Shown here piece after piece: positions 1 to 8,611 of a stretch of DNA of 64,000 nucleotides. Origin of the DNA: Conexibacter arvalis (GTDB lineage Bacteria; Actinomycetota; Thermoleophilia; Solirubrobacterales; Solirubrobacteraceae); the NCBI RefSeq assembly GCF_014199525.1, contig NZ_JACHNU010000002.1, forward strand, positions 292,147 to 356,146, in the 5' to 3' direction. The position numbers and the translations under genes are program-made. A model generated the notes under the pieces. The model did no database searches. It was given only the letters and a program-made list of their open reading frames with translations, and was not told where the DNA came from. Each line of letters starts with the position of its first letter. Position 1 is the first letter of the stretch.

Positions 1-105
1 CGCGCCGCCGTCGCCGTCAGAGCCGCATGCCGCCAGCGGCACGCCGAGGGCCGCGATCGCGAGCACGCCGGCGCAGCGGGTGCGCCACCCACCGTTGAGA
101 TACAT
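1..105 (-). CDS. Sugar ABC transporter substrate-binding lipoprotein (N-terminal fragment)
   Basis: Only the first 35 residues are in the window; the gene continues past the left edge. The fragment is a lipoprotein signal peptide: basic start (residues 8-10, RTR), hydrophobic core around residues 13-24, and a lipobox LAAC ending at Cys27, followed by a Gly/Asp/Ser linker. A GGAGG lies about 8 nt before the ATG. It follows a sugar permease and ATPase on the same strand, so it is most likely the periplasmic binding protein of that importer. The call rests on the signal peptide and position; the ligand-binding domain is not visible. Confidence 0.75.
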   Translation of the reverse strand, partial: MYLNGGWRTRCAGVLAIAALGVPLAACGSDGDGGA

Positions 106-177
106 CCTGACCTCCGGTTTGATTGACCGTCGGCGGCCGCCCGGAAGGGGCGCGGCCGCCGACGCGATCTGGTTGCG

Positions 178-1242
178 TCAGTTGAAGCGGGATCGGCGAA
201 GCTGATCGAGCCAGACGGCCAGGATCAGGATCACTCCGACGACCACCAGCTGGTAGAAGGAGACGACGTCGAGGATCACGAGCCCGGTCGCGAGCACGAC
301 CGGGATCAGCGCGCCGAGCACCGCGCCGCCGACCGAGGCGCGGCCGCCGAAGAGGCTGGTCCCGCCGATGACGGTCGCGGCGAACGCGGCCAGCGCGTCG
401 GTCTGGTGCCCTTCGAGGTTGGTCGTCCCGAAGCGCGCGAGATCGACGATGCCGGCGATCCCGGCGAGCACGCCCATCAACACGAACAGCGAGACGATGT
501 GGCGGTCGACCGGCACGTTCGCGCGCCGAGCCGCCTCCTCGGAGGAGCCGATCGCGAGCGTGCGCATGCCGAAGCGGGTCTTGGTCAGCACGAACCACAT
601 CGCCGCCGCGACGATCGCGGCGAGGAAGACCGGCAGCGGGATCCCGGCCAGCTTGCTGCCGGCGAAGTCGGTCTGCAGCTGCTGCGGCACGTTCGGGACG
701 TTGACGCCGTTGGTCACGATCAGCGCGATCCCGTTGAAGATCCCCATCGTCGCGAGCGTGACGATGAAGGAGTTCAGCTTCAGGCGCGTGACGATCAGGC
801 CGTTGACCGCGCCGAGCAGCGCACCGCAGGCGATGCCGGCGGCGACGCCGCCCGCGATCCCCAGCGCGAGGTTCGGGTACACGCCCGCGGCGACCTCCTC
901 CGCGCTGCCCGCCAGGGCCGTCGTGACCTTCGCCGACACGATCGAGCAGAGCAGCAGGCTCGAGCCGATCGACAGGTCGAGGAGGCCCGCGCCGAGGATG
1001 AACGTCGCGCCGACCGCGAGGATCACGGCGATCACCGAGTTGACCGCCATGTCGCTGATGTTGTCGGCGCGCAGGAAGACGCCGTCCGACAGCGCGCCGA
1101 ACAGCAGGATGATCGCGAGCAGCGCGACCGCCACCCACAGCGTCGTCGAGCGCACCGTGCGGCCCAGCGCCGTCTGCTGCGCGGCGGCGGCGACCCGCGG
1201 GTCGACGTCGCCGAGGGCCGCCAGCTCTCTCACTGAATTCAC
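178..1242 (-). CDS. Sugar ABC transporter permease, RbsC family
   Basis: A 354-aa polytopic membrane protein of the BPD_transp_2 (RbsC/XylH) family. It shows the family segments GAGLLDLSIGSSLLLCSIV (around residue 95), NSFIVTLATMGIFNG and AATVIGGTSLFGGRASVGG. The GTG start overlaps the stop of the upstream ATPase by 4 nt (GTGA) and has GGAGGTG about 7 nt before it. Together with the single-domain ATPase upstream and the lipoprotein downstream it forms an importer in the style of the fructose FrcBCA system. As last-but-one gene of an operon with sugar-acid and isomerase genes, it probably imports the operon's substrate; the actual sugar is unknown. Confidence 0.92.
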   Translation of the reverse strand: MNSVRELAALGDVDPRVAAAAQQTALGRTVRSTTLWVAVALLAIILLFGALSDGVFLRADNISDMAVNSVIAVILAVGATFILGAGLLDLSIGSSLLLCSIVSAKVTTALAGSAEEVAAGVYPNLALGIAGGVAAGIACGALLGAVNGLIVTRLKLNSFIVTLATMGIFNGIALIVTNGVNVPNVPQQLQTDFAGSKLAGIPLPVFLAAIVAAAMWFVLTKTRFGMRTLAIGSSEEAARRANVPVDRHIVSLFVLMGVLAGIAGIVDLARFGTTNLEGHQTDALAAFAATVIGGTSLFGGRASVGGAVLGALIPVVLATGLVILDVVSFYQLVVVGVILILAVWLDQLRRSRFN

Positions 1243-2030
1243 TGTGTCACCTCCGCGCCCAGCATCAGGCGCAAGACCTCGTCGACGTTCGTCTTCTCGC
1301 TCTCGAGCGTCACCAGCACGCGGCCGTGGCGCATGATCGCGATGCGATCCGCGAGCGAGACGATGTTCGGGATGTCGTGCGAGACGACCACCACGGCGAG
1401 CCCGCGCGCAGCCGTCGCCTTGATCGTGTCGTAGACGATCGCGGTCTGACGGGCGCCGAGCGCCGCCGTCGGCTCGTCCATGACGACCGCCGTCGTCGCC
1501 CACATCACCGCTCGCGCGATCGCGACCGCCTGCCGCTGTCCGCCGGACAGATCCCGGACCGGCCGCGAGACCGACGGGATCGTGACGCCGAGGTCGTCGA
1601 GCGCCTGCTCGGCGCGACGTCTCATCTCCCCGCGCGCGAGCAGCCCGATGCGGCGCCCGATGCCGCCAAGGAGCTGCTCCCGTCCGAGGAAGACGTTCTC
1701 CAGCGCCGACAGGTCGGGCGCCTGCGCGAGATCCTGGTAGACGGTGAAGATGCCGCGCCGCTGCGCGTCGGCGACCGACGCGATCTCCGCGCTGGCGCCG
1801 TCGATGACGATCTCGCCCGACGTCGGCACGACGTTGCCGGAGAGCGCCTTCATGAGCGTCGACTTGCCGGCGCCGTTGTCGCCGACGACCGCCAGCACCT
1901 CGCCAGCGCGGATCTGCAGCGTGGCGCCGCGCAGGGCCTGGATGTGCCCGAAGCTCTTGGTGATGTCTCGCAGCTCGATCGCGTGCGCACGCGCGGTGGA
2001 TCGCTCCGCTGTTGAGACGGGGGGTCTCAT
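1239..2030 (-). CDS. Sugar ABC transporter ATP-binding protein, single ATPase domain
   Basis: About 263 aa, a single nucleotide-binding domain. Visible motifs are Walker A GDNGAGKST, signature LSGGQRQ, Walker B AVVMDEPTAAL and switch His in VVVSHD. Most sugar importers with RbsC-type permeases use a double-length RbsA ATPase; a half-size ATPase is typical of the FrcA subgroup, which works as a homodimer. I chose the ATG at 2030 because GGAG lies 6 nt upstream; ATGs at 2042 and 2054 are alternatives that add 4 or 8 residues. It lies between the mannose-6-phosphate isomerase-like gene and the permease, and overlaps the latter by 4 nt. Confidence 0.92.
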   Translation of the reverse strand: MRPPVSTAERSTARAHAIELRDITKSFGHIQALRGATLQIRAGEVLAVVGDNGAGKSTLMKALSGNVVPTSGEIVIDGASAEIASVADAQRRGIFTVYQDLAQAPDLSALENVFLGREQLLGGIGRRIGLLARGEMRRRAEQALDDLGVTIPSVSRPVRDLSGGQRQAVAIARAVMWATTAVVMDEPTAALGARQTAIVYDTIKATAARGLAVVVVSHDIPNIVSLADRIAIMRHGRVLVTLESEKTNVDEVLRLMLGAEVTQ

Positions 2031-2065
2031 CTCTCGCTCCATCGTCGTTTCCATCGCAACTGCTC

Positions 2066-3142
2066 TCAGCTGCCGGGCGTTCCGCCGCCGACCGCGGGAG
2101 GCAGGCACAGCAGCGCCTCGACCTCGCCTGCCAGACGGCAGGGACCGGCCGCATGCGGCACGACCCACGTCTGCCCGCCGGCGACCGCCTGCTCGCCGTC
2201 GCCCGCGCGCAGCCGGCCCTCCCCGGCGAGCACGACGAGCACGCCGAACGTCGGCGGGCCGAGCGCGAGCTCGCCGCGGACGGTCAGGCGCTGCGCGTCG
2301 AAGAACGGCAGCGACGCCTGCGGGAACAGGTGCTCGGCGCGGCTCTCGCCGGCGGTGCGCTCGATCCACGGGGCCGCCCAGCATTCGCCCACGCGCGCGG
2401 CGAAGCTCCGGCGGTGGAGCTCCTCGAGCGCCGTCTCCCAGCCGAGGCCGAGCGTGGCGACCTCGTCGTCCATGCCGAAGCGCGCGTGCTCCATGTGGAT
2501 CGAGAACGACGTCGGCTCCTGCAGCTCGCACATGAGGATGCCGGGGCCGAACGCGTGCGGCACGCCGGCCGGGACGTAGATCGCGTCGCCGGCGGTGACG
2601 TCGCGGCGGTTCATCGCGGCGAGCATCGCGTCGTGGTCCTGGCGCGCGACCCAGCGACGCACGGTCTCGAGCCCGACCTCCTCGCGGAAGCCGAGCCAGA
2701 CCGCCGCGCCGGGCCGCGCGTCGAGGATCACCCACCCCTCGGTCTTGCCGTACCGCGAGCCGAGGTTGCGTCGCGCGAACGCGTCGGTCGGGTGGAAGTG
2801 GACCGGCAGCCGCTCGCCGGCGTCGAGCAGCTTGACGAGGACGCCGGGCGTGCCGATCGCGCCCGCGAGCGTCGCTCCGAGCCAGCCGTCGGGATCCTCG
2901 GCGATCGCCGCGCGCAGCGTCCGCCCGTCGGGCAGGTGCGAGACCCCCCAATCGGCGCGCCCCTCACCGCGTGCGAACTGCGCCGGCAGCTCCCACACCG
3001 AGCCGACCCAGTCCTCGGGACCGGCGATCGTCCCGGGGGCGGCGCGGAAGGCGTCGATGGCGGCTCCGCCGGAGTACGAGAGCGGAACGCGGTTGTCTGC
3101 CATCAGGCACGGCGTCGCTGCCGTGGGGCGGTGTGGAGTCAT
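2066..3142 (-). CDS. Class I mannose-6-phosphate isomerase-like cupin protein
   Basis: 358 aa, resembling type I phosphomannose isomerases (zinc-dependent aldose-ketose isomerases). Zinc-site signatures are HFHP in VHFHPTDAFARR, a downstream Glu region and PAGVPHAFGPG with a ligand-type His. GSRYGKTEGWVIL is also typical. The start ATG overlaps the stop of the upstream M81 gene by 4 nt (ATGA) and has GGAGG 5 nt before it. Within this operon it may act on the imported sugar or on a phosphorylated intermediate rather than in general mannose metabolism; no sugar kinase is present nearby, so the true substrate is uncertain. Confidence 0.85.
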   Translation of the reverse strand: MTPHRPTAATPCLMADNRVPLSYSGGAAIDAFRAAPGTIAGPEDWVGSVWELPAQFARGEGRADWGVSHLPDGRTLRAAIAEDPDGWLGATLAGAIGTPGVLVKLLDAGERLPVHFHPTDAFARRNLGSRYGKTEGWVILDARPGAAVWLGFREEVGLETVRRWVARQDHDAMLAAMNRRDVTAGDAIYVPAGVPHAFGPGILMCELQEPTSFSIHMEHARFGMDDEVATLGLGWETALEELHRRSFAARVGECWAAPWIERTAGESRAEHLFPQASLPFFDAQRLTVRGELALGPPTFGVLVVLAGEGRLRAGDGEQAVAGGQTWVVPHAAGPCRLAGEVEALLCLPPAVGGGTPGS

Positions 3143-4614
3143 GCGTCCTCCAGGGGGTAGAGCGGGCGCGGCGCCCGCACGTAGGTCAGGTGGGAGAGGC
3201 GGGGCGTGCTCGGACCCGGGATGTCCAGGAACAGCGGCTCGCCGCGCATGACCTCCGCGAAGCCCGCGCGGAACAGCGTCGCCGAGCGCACGACGATCAC
3301 GTCGGCGGCGGCCGGCTCGAGGCCGAGCGCCCGGAAGGTGGCGACGTCGAAGGTGCTCGGAGGGCGCTCGGAGACGAGCACGTGCAGCGACCCGCTGCGG
3401 ATGACCGCGGCGCGGCCGATCGACACCTCCATGCCGGCCCACACCGGTCCCGCGAGCGTGATCGGCCCGTCGTGAAGGGCCGTCACGGTGCCGCGCAGCG
3501 GCACGGGCGCGTGGAAGCGCGCGTCGATCGACGCCCCGACGCGGACGTCCACGTCGGCGCCGACGCCGGTGGCGGCGCAGGCCGCCACGGCGGCGCGGTC
3601 GACGACCGTGACGTAGGCGGTGAGCCCCGCTCCGTGGTCGAGCAGCGCCCGCACCATCGCAGGGCTGTCGCCGGTCGCGCCCGCGGTCGGCGAGTCGGAG
3701 GACTCCGACAGCAGCACCGGCCCTTCCCGCCTGCGCGCCTGCGCGATCGCCGCGGTCGGCGTGTGCAGCGGGACGTCGAGACCGGCGCGCGCCGCCCATG
3801 CGAGGTCGGCCAGTCGCTCCGCCGCGACCCGGCCGCCGGCCGCGTCGCCGTCCGTGGTGACGACCGCCGCGAACCCGAGGTCGGGAACGTCGAGCCAGGG
3901 CTGGGCGAGGAACAGCGACGCGTCCAGCGCGCCGTCGCGCTGCAGCTCGTCGGCGGCGCGGCGCAGTCCCGCGACCGGCTCCTCGCTCGTGGAGCTGGTC
4001 TCGGCCGGGACCAGCAGCGGCCGCTTCGCCAGCACGGAGACCGGTGCGCAGCGCCCGAGCAGCGTGTCGTGCACGAGGCGCGCGGCGCGGCGGCCGGTGT
4101 CGGCCTGGTCGACGTGCGGGTACGTGCGATAGCCGATCACGAAGTCGGCCGGCTCCAGCAGCGCGTCGGTGACGTTGGCGTGGAGGTCGAGGCAGACGCC
4201 GACGACGACCGCCTCGCCGACCAGCTCGCGCACCCGCGCCACGACCGCGGCGTCTCCGGCCTCGCCGTCGGCGACGCAGAGGGCGCCGTGCAGCGCCAGG
4301 ACGATTCCGTCGAGCGGCCCGCTCGCGGTCAGCTCGCGCTCGAGCGACGCCAGCAGCTGCTCGAACGCGCCCCGCTCGACCGGCGGGCCGGACATCGCCC
4401 AGGCGCGGAACAGCGGGACGACCTCCGCGCCGAGCCGGGCGAGCTCGTCGCAGGCGCCGGCCAGCTCGGTGTTGGTCCCGTACATGCGGGAGAGCGCCTC
4501 GGCCCCGCGATGCAGTCCGTTGCAGGCGAAGTCCTCCAGCGTCGAGGCGCCGACCGCGAAGGTGTTGCTCTCCTGCATCAGGCTCGCGACGCCGATCCGG
4601 GGAGGCCCGCTCAT
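3139..4614 (-). CDS. M81 family metallopeptidase / MlrC-like protein
   Basis: 491 aa, the usual length for the MlrC (DUF1485/MlrC_C) family, named after the microcystin-degradation peptidase. The N-terminal half has the likely metal ligands in CLDLHANVT (Asp and His) and RTYPHVDQADT (His); the C-terminal MlrC_C domain follows. Family members in soil bacteria often sit beside sugar or amino-acid transporters, and their physiological substrates are mostly unknown. The start ATG overlaps the SDR stop by 4 nt; an in-frame ATG 12 nt upstream is an alternative. Its placement inside a sugar-acid operon suggests cleavage of an amide or peptide-like bond in the imported compound, which is inference. 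Confidence 0.88.
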   Translation of the reverse strand: MSGPPRIGVASLMQESNTFAVGASTLEDFACNGLHRGAEALSRMYGTNTELAGACDELARLGAEVVPLFRAWAMSGPPVERGAFEQLLASLERELTASGPLDGIVLALHGALCVADGEAGDAAVVARVRELVGEAVVVGVCLDLHANVTDALLEPADFVIGYRTYPHVDQADTGRRAARLVHDTLLGRCAPVSVLAKRPLLVPAETSSTSEEPVAGLRRAADELQRDGALDASLFLAQPWLDVPDLGFAAVVTTDGDAAGGRVAAERLADLAWAARAGLDVPLHTPTAAIAQARRREGPVLLSESSDSPTAGATGDSPAMVRALLDHGAGLTAYVTVVDRAAVAACAATGVGADVDVRVGASIDARFHAPVPLRGTVTALHDGPITLAGPVWAGMEVSIGRAAVIRSGSLHVLVSERPPSTFDVATFRALGLEPAAADVIVVRSATLFRAGFAEVMRGEPLFLDIPGPSTPRLSHLTYVRAPRPLYPLEDA

Positions 4615-5390
4615 CGCAGCACCCATCCGCCGTCGACGACCAGCGATTGGCCGGTGATGAAGCCCGCGGCCTCCTGGCACAGGAACGACACGACGCCGGC
4701 GACGTCGGAGGGCATCCCCCGCCGCTGCAGCGCCTGCACGGCGAGCACCTGCTCGTCGACCTCCGCCTGGTCGCCGTAGCGCGCCTCGTCAGGGGTCGTG
4801 ATCGCGCCGACCAGCAGCGTGTTAACGCGTACGCCCTGCGGGCCGAGCTCGCGGGCCAGCGCCCGCGTGAAGCCGATCTGCGCCGCCTTCGAGGCAGCGT
4901 AGTGGAGGTTCCCGGGCTTGCCCGTGACCGCCCGGATCGAGGAGATGTTGACGATCGATCCGCGGTGCGCGGCGAGCGACGGCAGCAGCGCCTTCGCGGT
5001 GAGGAAGCAGGCCGTGACGTTGGTTCGCAGGACGCGGTCCCAGTCGTCGGCGGTCAGCTGCAGCCACGGCCGCTCGGCGGTGACCGACGCCGCCGCGTTG
5101 TTGACCAGGAGGTCGACCGGCCCGAGCGCGTCGCTCGCCGCGGCGGCCATCCGCTCGACCGCGCGCTCGTCGCCGACGTCGGCCTCGATCGCCAGCGCGG
5201 CGCCGCCCGCGGCCTCGATGCGGCGCACGACCTCGCCGGCGGCGCCGGCGCTGTCGGCGCCGCGATGGTTGACGGCCACCGCGGCGCCGTCGGCGGCGAG
5301 CCTGAGCGCGATCTCCGCGCCGATGTTGCGCGCCGCGCCGGTGACGAGCGCGACGCGCCCGTCCAACGGCCTGCTCGAGTGCGCGCGCAT
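4611..5390 (-). CDS. SDR family NAD(P)-dependent oxidoreductase
   Basis: 259 aa classical short-chain dehydrogenase. It has the cofactor motif TGAARNIG near residue 17, the NNAAAS segment (NNAG equivalent), catalytic Ser in VNISSIRAV and YAASKAA (Tyr and Lys). The C-terminus FITGQSLVVDGGWVL is typical of FabG-like members. The ATG lies 1 nt after the stop of the upstream enolase-superfamily gene, so it is translationally coupled. It probably oxidises or reduces a keto group in the sugar-acid pathway encoded by this operon; the substrate cannot be read from the sequence. Confidence 0.9.
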   Translation of the reverse strand: MRAHSSRPLDGRVALVTGAARNIGAEIALRLAADGAAVAVNHRGADSAGAAGEVVRRIEAAGGAALAIEADVGDERAVERMAAAASDALGPVDLLVNNAAASVTAERPWLQLTADDWDRVLRTNVTACFLTAKALLPSLAAHRGSIVNISSIRAVTGKPGNLHYAASKAAQIGFTRALARELGPQGVRVNTLLVGAITTPDEARYGDQAEVDEQVLAVQALQRRGMPSDVAGVVSFLCQEAAGFITGQSLVVDGGWVLR

Positions 5391-5391
5391 C

Positions 5392-6594
5392 TCAGTAGAG
5401 CGGCAGCACGGGCCACCACTCGGGCTTCCAGGGGTTGCGGAACTCGTCGGCCTCCCCCTGCTCCTCGTAGAGACGGGCGTACTTCGCGACCTTCTCGGGA
5501 TCGAGCTCGACGCCGAGGCCGGGTCCCTCGGGCACGGCCAGCGTGCCGTCGACGAAGGTGTGCGGCTCGGTGATGACGTCGTCGACCTGCTCGGGGAGGT
5601 GCGAGTCGATCGCATGCCGGATCTGCGGGTGCGCGGCCGCGAAGTGCAGCATCGCCGCCGTCGACACGCCCAGCTCGCGATCGCTGTGCAGGCTGAACCC
5701 GAGCGAGAACGTGTCGCAGACGCGCGCGAGCTGGCCGGCGGCGACCGGCCCGCCCCAGAAGTGAACGTCGCCAAGGATCACGTCGAGCGCTCTGGCGCGC
5801 ACGACGTCGGGCACCTGCTCGAAGGAGACGCAGCACATGTTCGTCGCGAGCGGCACCGGCACCATCGCGTTGACGCGGCCCATCCCCTCGATGCCGGCGA
5901 CGGGGTCCTCGCAGAACTCGATGTCGAGCTCGGCCGCGCGCGAGAGGAACCGCACCGCGGTCGCCACGGACCAGACCTGGTTGGGGTCGATGCGCAGGTG
6001 GCGCATCCGCGTCCCGAGCTCGGACCGCAGGCGCCGGACGTCGGCGAGCTCCTCCTCGGGGTCCTTGATCCCGTTCTTGACCTTGACGTCGCGGAAGCCG
6101 TGGGTCTCGACGAGCTCGATCGCATGGTCGACGACCGACTCGACCGTGCGCTCGTCGGGGCTCGAGCTGGCGTAGCGGTAGAAGGCGTACGCGGCGAACT
6201 CGATCCGCTCGCGCTCGATGCCGCCCCACAGATCGCCCGCGCGCTTGCCCAGCGAGCGCCCCGCGGCATCCCAGCAGGCCATCTCGACGCCGGCGCCGGC
6301 GAGCTTCATCGCGCCGACGACGTGCAGCTGCTCGCTGGTGACGCGGTAGTAGGAGAACCGGCGCGCGATCCGGGCCGCCTCCAGCACGTCGACGCCGACC
6401 CACAGCTCGCGAGCGGCCTCGACCATCGCGGCGACCGAGGCCCCTCCGCGGGTCTCGCCGATCCCGATCGCTCCCTCGTCCGTGATCAGCTCGATCACCG
6501 TGCGCGCCGTGCCGGTCTCCGTGCCGCTGGAGTGCAGCAGGGGGCGCCGCATCGGCACAAGCACCGGCGTCGCGCGAATCTCGCGAATCCTCAT
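5392..6594 (-). CDS. Enolase-superfamily sugar-acid dehydratase (glucarate dehydratase-like)
   Basis: 400 aa with the capping domain followed by the barrel. Catalytic signatures are a KxK motif in DVKVKNG, metal ligands at DPNQVW (Asp), CEDPV (Glu) and ATNMC (Asn), then LGDVHFWGG (Asp) and SLHSDRELG (His), which would form the His-Asp dyad. Asn as third ligand and this spacing resemble the glucarate dehydratase subgroup, which dehydrates aldarates to keto-deoxy acids. It is the first gene of operon A; GAGGCGAGG lies directly before the ATG. Upstream DNA carries two 22-bp-spaced repeats that probably bind the IclR regulator. Substrate specificity is inferred only to subgroup level. Confidence 0.88.
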   Translation of the reverse strand: MRIREIRATPVLVPMRRPLLHSSGTETGTARTVIELITDEGAIGIGETRGGASVAAMVEAARELWVGVDVLEAARIARRFSYYRVTSEQLHVVGAMKLAGAGVEMACWDAAGRSLGKRAGDLWGGIERERIEFAAYAFYRYASSSPDERTVESVVDHAIELVETHGFRDVKVKNGIKDPEEELADVRRLRSELGTRMRHLRIDPNQVWSVATAVRFLSRAAELDIEFCEDPVAGIEGMGRVNAMVPVPLATNMCCVSFEQVPDVVRARALDVILGDVHFWGGPVAAGQLARVCDTFSLGFSLHSDRELGVSTAAMLHFAAAHPQIRHAIDSHLPEQVDDVITEPHTFVDGTLAVPEGPGLGVELDPEKVAKYARLYEEQGEADEFRNPWKPEWWPVLPLY

Positions 6595-6605
6595 CCTCGC
6601 CTCAC

Positions 6606-6644
6606 GTCTCGTTAGATGAAACCAAAGGTCTCGTTGGCTAAAAA
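6606..6644. promoter_or_regulatory. Putative IclR operator upstream of operon A
   Basis: Two imperfect direct repeats, GTCTCGTT(A/G)G(A/C)T(G/A)AAA, begin at 6606 and 6628, exactly 22 bp (two helical turns) apart. The segment TGAAACCA-N5-CTCG at 6617-6633 recurs with identical spacing at 7562-7578, upstream of the IclR gene. This AT-richer patch in very GC-rich DNA lies 12-50 bp before the enolase-superfamily start. Direct visual repeat; the regulator assignment is inference. Confidence 0.5.
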
Positions 6645-6733
6645 CCTATGGTCGCCTCCGGACGTTGTCAAGCGACCCGCCGCGCACCGGCGGGCGAGAT
6701 CGACGAGATCGCGGGATCGCGGCGCGCCGCCGC

Positions 6734-7534
6734 TCAGCGAGCGGCGAAGGCGCCGAGGCCGTTGAGCTCGGCGGCGAGCTCGGCCGCCGTTCTCACGAGC
6801 GCCGCGCCGACGGCCGGCACGTCTTCCGGCGCGAGGTGCGCGGCCGGCGCGCTCTGGCTGATGGCGACGCGCATGCCGCCGGGAACGGCGGTGGCGGGAA
6901 TCGCCGCCGCGACGCAGCGCCCGTGCGGCTCGTTCTCAAGGTCGTCGACGGCGTAGCCGATCTCGCGCACCCGTCTGAGCTCGTCGAGATAGGCATCGAC
7001 CGTCGTGATGGTCCGATCGGTCAGGCGCGGCATGCCGTCGGATCTGAGGATCGCCTTGACCTGCCTGACGTCGAGCTGGGCGGCGATCGCCTTGCCGAGC
7101 GCCGTCGAGTGGATCGGGTCGCGGTCGCCGGGACGCGCGGCGAGCCGCATGCTGTTGCGACTCTCGACGATGTCGAGGTACGCGACGCGGTTGCCGTCGA
7201 GCCGCCCCAGGTTGATCGTCTCGCCCAGGGCGTCGCGCAGCCGCTCGAGGTGCGGTCGCGCGACGTCGTGGAGCCGCTCGAGCACCGTTCCGTGCAACGA
7301 GGCGGCGGCGAGGCCGAGGCGATAGACGCCGCGCGACGTGTCGCGCTCGACGAAGCCGTACTGCTCCAGCGTGGCGATGTACCGAAATGCCGAGCTTCTC
7401 GGCAGCCCGGTCACTCTTCCGATCTCGCCGAGCGTGGCGCCGCCACGCGATGCCCCCAGCAACGTGAGGATCTCGCAGACGCGAGCGACCGCGCGAATCG
7501 TGTAGGAGGGTCTTTCAGCCTGGTCTGCGGACAT
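6734..7534 (-). CDS. IclR family transcriptional regulator
   Basis: 266 aa with an N-terminal winged helix-turn-helix (ATLGEIGRVTGLPRSSAFRYIATLEQYGFVER) and the IclR C-terminal effector domain (NRVAYLDIVES, IHSTALGKAIAA, REIGYAVDDLENEPHGRCVAAAI). Such proteins bind small carboxylates or phenolics and control adjacent catabolic genes. I prefer the ATG at 7534; a GTG at 7570 would place coding sequence over the putative operator. It is encoded just upstream of operon A on the same strand, with similar operator-like sequences before itself and before the operon, suggesting autoregulation plus operon control. Confidence 0.92.
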   Translation of the reverse strand: MSADQAERPSYTIRAVARVCEILTLLGASRGGATLGEIGRVTGLPRSSAFRYIATLEQYGFVERDTSRGVYRLGLAAASLHGTVLERLHDVARPHLERLRDALGETINLGRLDGNRVAYLDIVESRNSMRLAARPGDRDPIHSTALGKAIAAQLDVRQVKAILRSDGMPRLTDRTITTVDAYLDELRRVREIGYAVDDLENEPHGRCVAAAIPATAVPGGMRVAISQSAPAAHLAPEDVPAVGAALVRTAAELAAELNGLGAFAAR

Positions 7535-7558
7535 GTGGCTCAACCAGCGGGGTGGCGT

Positions 7559-7578
7559 GAGTGAAACCACTCTACTCG
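7559..7578. promoter_or_regulatory. Putative IclR autoregulatory operator
   Basis: GAGTG-AAAC-CACTC at 7559-7572 is a perfect 5-bp inverted repeat. It is part of the TGAAACCA-N5-CTCG pattern (7562-7578) that also occurs before operon A at 6617-6633. It lies 25-44 bp upstream of the preferred IclR start. Confidence 0.5.
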
Positions 7579-7624
7579 CCTAGCGAACCAACCGGGCAGC
7601 GCACCCGCGCGACGGGCAGCTCTC

Positions 7625-8611
7625 TCATCCCGGCGGAGACGGTCGCGCCGCGGCCGCCAGCTCCTCCCATCGCAGCGCGATCGTCGTCGCGGCGACGGCG
7701 CCCGGAGCGAGCGCGCGGACGGCGCGGGCGGCCTCGGCCTCCCGCATCCCGCGACCCGGGATCGTCGAGAGCTCGACGGCGAAGGTGTCCGCCCCGCCCC
7801 AGAAGGGCGACACCGGCGCGCGGAGGTTCTGCCACAGCAGCGCATGCTCGAACAGCTCGGCGTCGAAGGTGAGCGCGAGCGCCCGTCCCACGGCCGGCGC
7901 CGTCAGGCGCACGACGCCGGCGCGCAGCCGCAGGCAGACGTGGTCGAGGCGTCCGTCGGCGCGCGCCGGGACGATCGAGACGTCCTCCGCGCCGCCGTCC
8001 GCGCGCGGGGCGCGCGGCCACGCGAACGCGGCGCCGGCCCGCAGTCTGGCGCACGCCGGGACCGAGGCCGGCTCCGGCACCCGCGCCGCGTCGACGTCGA
8101 GCGTGAGCCGCCCGCCGGCGAAGGTCGCGCGCGAGAAGCAGGGATGGTGGCCCCAGGCGAACGGCGCGGCCGCGGCGCCGACGTTCTCGATCCGCTCCTC
8201 GACGAGCAGCCGCGGGCCGTCGAGCGCGACCCGGCGGCGCACCTCGAACGGGCGGCGCACGGTGCGCACGCGCGCGACCACCTCCGTCGGCGTCGCCTCC
8301 AGCTCCTCCCACGGCAGCCGCGCGAGCTCGCCGTGCATCAGCGACGACGGGTCGTCGGGCGGCGGGTAGCCGACGTCGGGGAACATCGTGAACCAGCCGC
8401 CGACGAACAGGTCCGCGAAGGTGGCGTCCGACGCCGCGCCGGACGGGCCGAGGGCGCGCGTGCAGCGCGCCGGCTCATGGCCGGCGCGCTGCCACAGCGC
8501 CTCCGCGCCGCTGCGCAGATCGACGATCGACGTGATCGCGAAGCCATGCGCCGGCGCGCAGCGGACGCGCAGCTCGGCGTTGGCCAGCTCCCGCTCGCCC
8601 GCGACCGTCAT
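7625..8611 (-). CDS. Aldose 1-epimerase-like (galactose mutarotase superfamily) protein
   Basis: 328 aa, beta-rich, with the HHPCFS segment (GHHPCFSRATFAGG) and SPFWGGADTFAVELST near the end, as in aldose-epimerase and DUF4432-type proteins. These interconvert sugar anomers in the cytoplasm. It is the last gene of operon B; its ATG overlaps the PIG-L stop by 4 nt. Whether the classical catalytic His-Glu pair is complete is not clear by eye, so a sugar-binding role without mutarotase activity is possible. Confidence 0.75.
   Translation of the reverse strand: MTVAGERELANAELRVRCAPAHGFAITSIVDLRSGAEALWQRAGHEPARCTRALGPSGAASDATFADLFVGGWFTMFPDVGYPPPDDPSSLMHGELARLPWEELEATPTEVVARVRTVRRPFEVRRRVALDGPRLLVEERIENVGAAAAPFAWGHHPCFSRATFAGGRLTLDVDAARVPEPASVPACARLRAGAAFAWPRAPRADGGAEDVSIVPARADGRLDHVCLRLRAGVVRLTAPAVGRALALTFDAELFEHALLWQNLRAPVSPFWGGADTFAVELSTIPGRGMREAEAARAVRALAPGAVAATTIALRWEELAAAARPSPPG

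Noticed and set aside
368-1336. Long open frames on the strand opposite the permease and throughout the window, many over 300 codons
   Set aside because: Their products are Arg/Ala/Pro-rich without recognisable motifs, and the opposite strand or another frame carries a clear gene family. They are GC-driven shadows.
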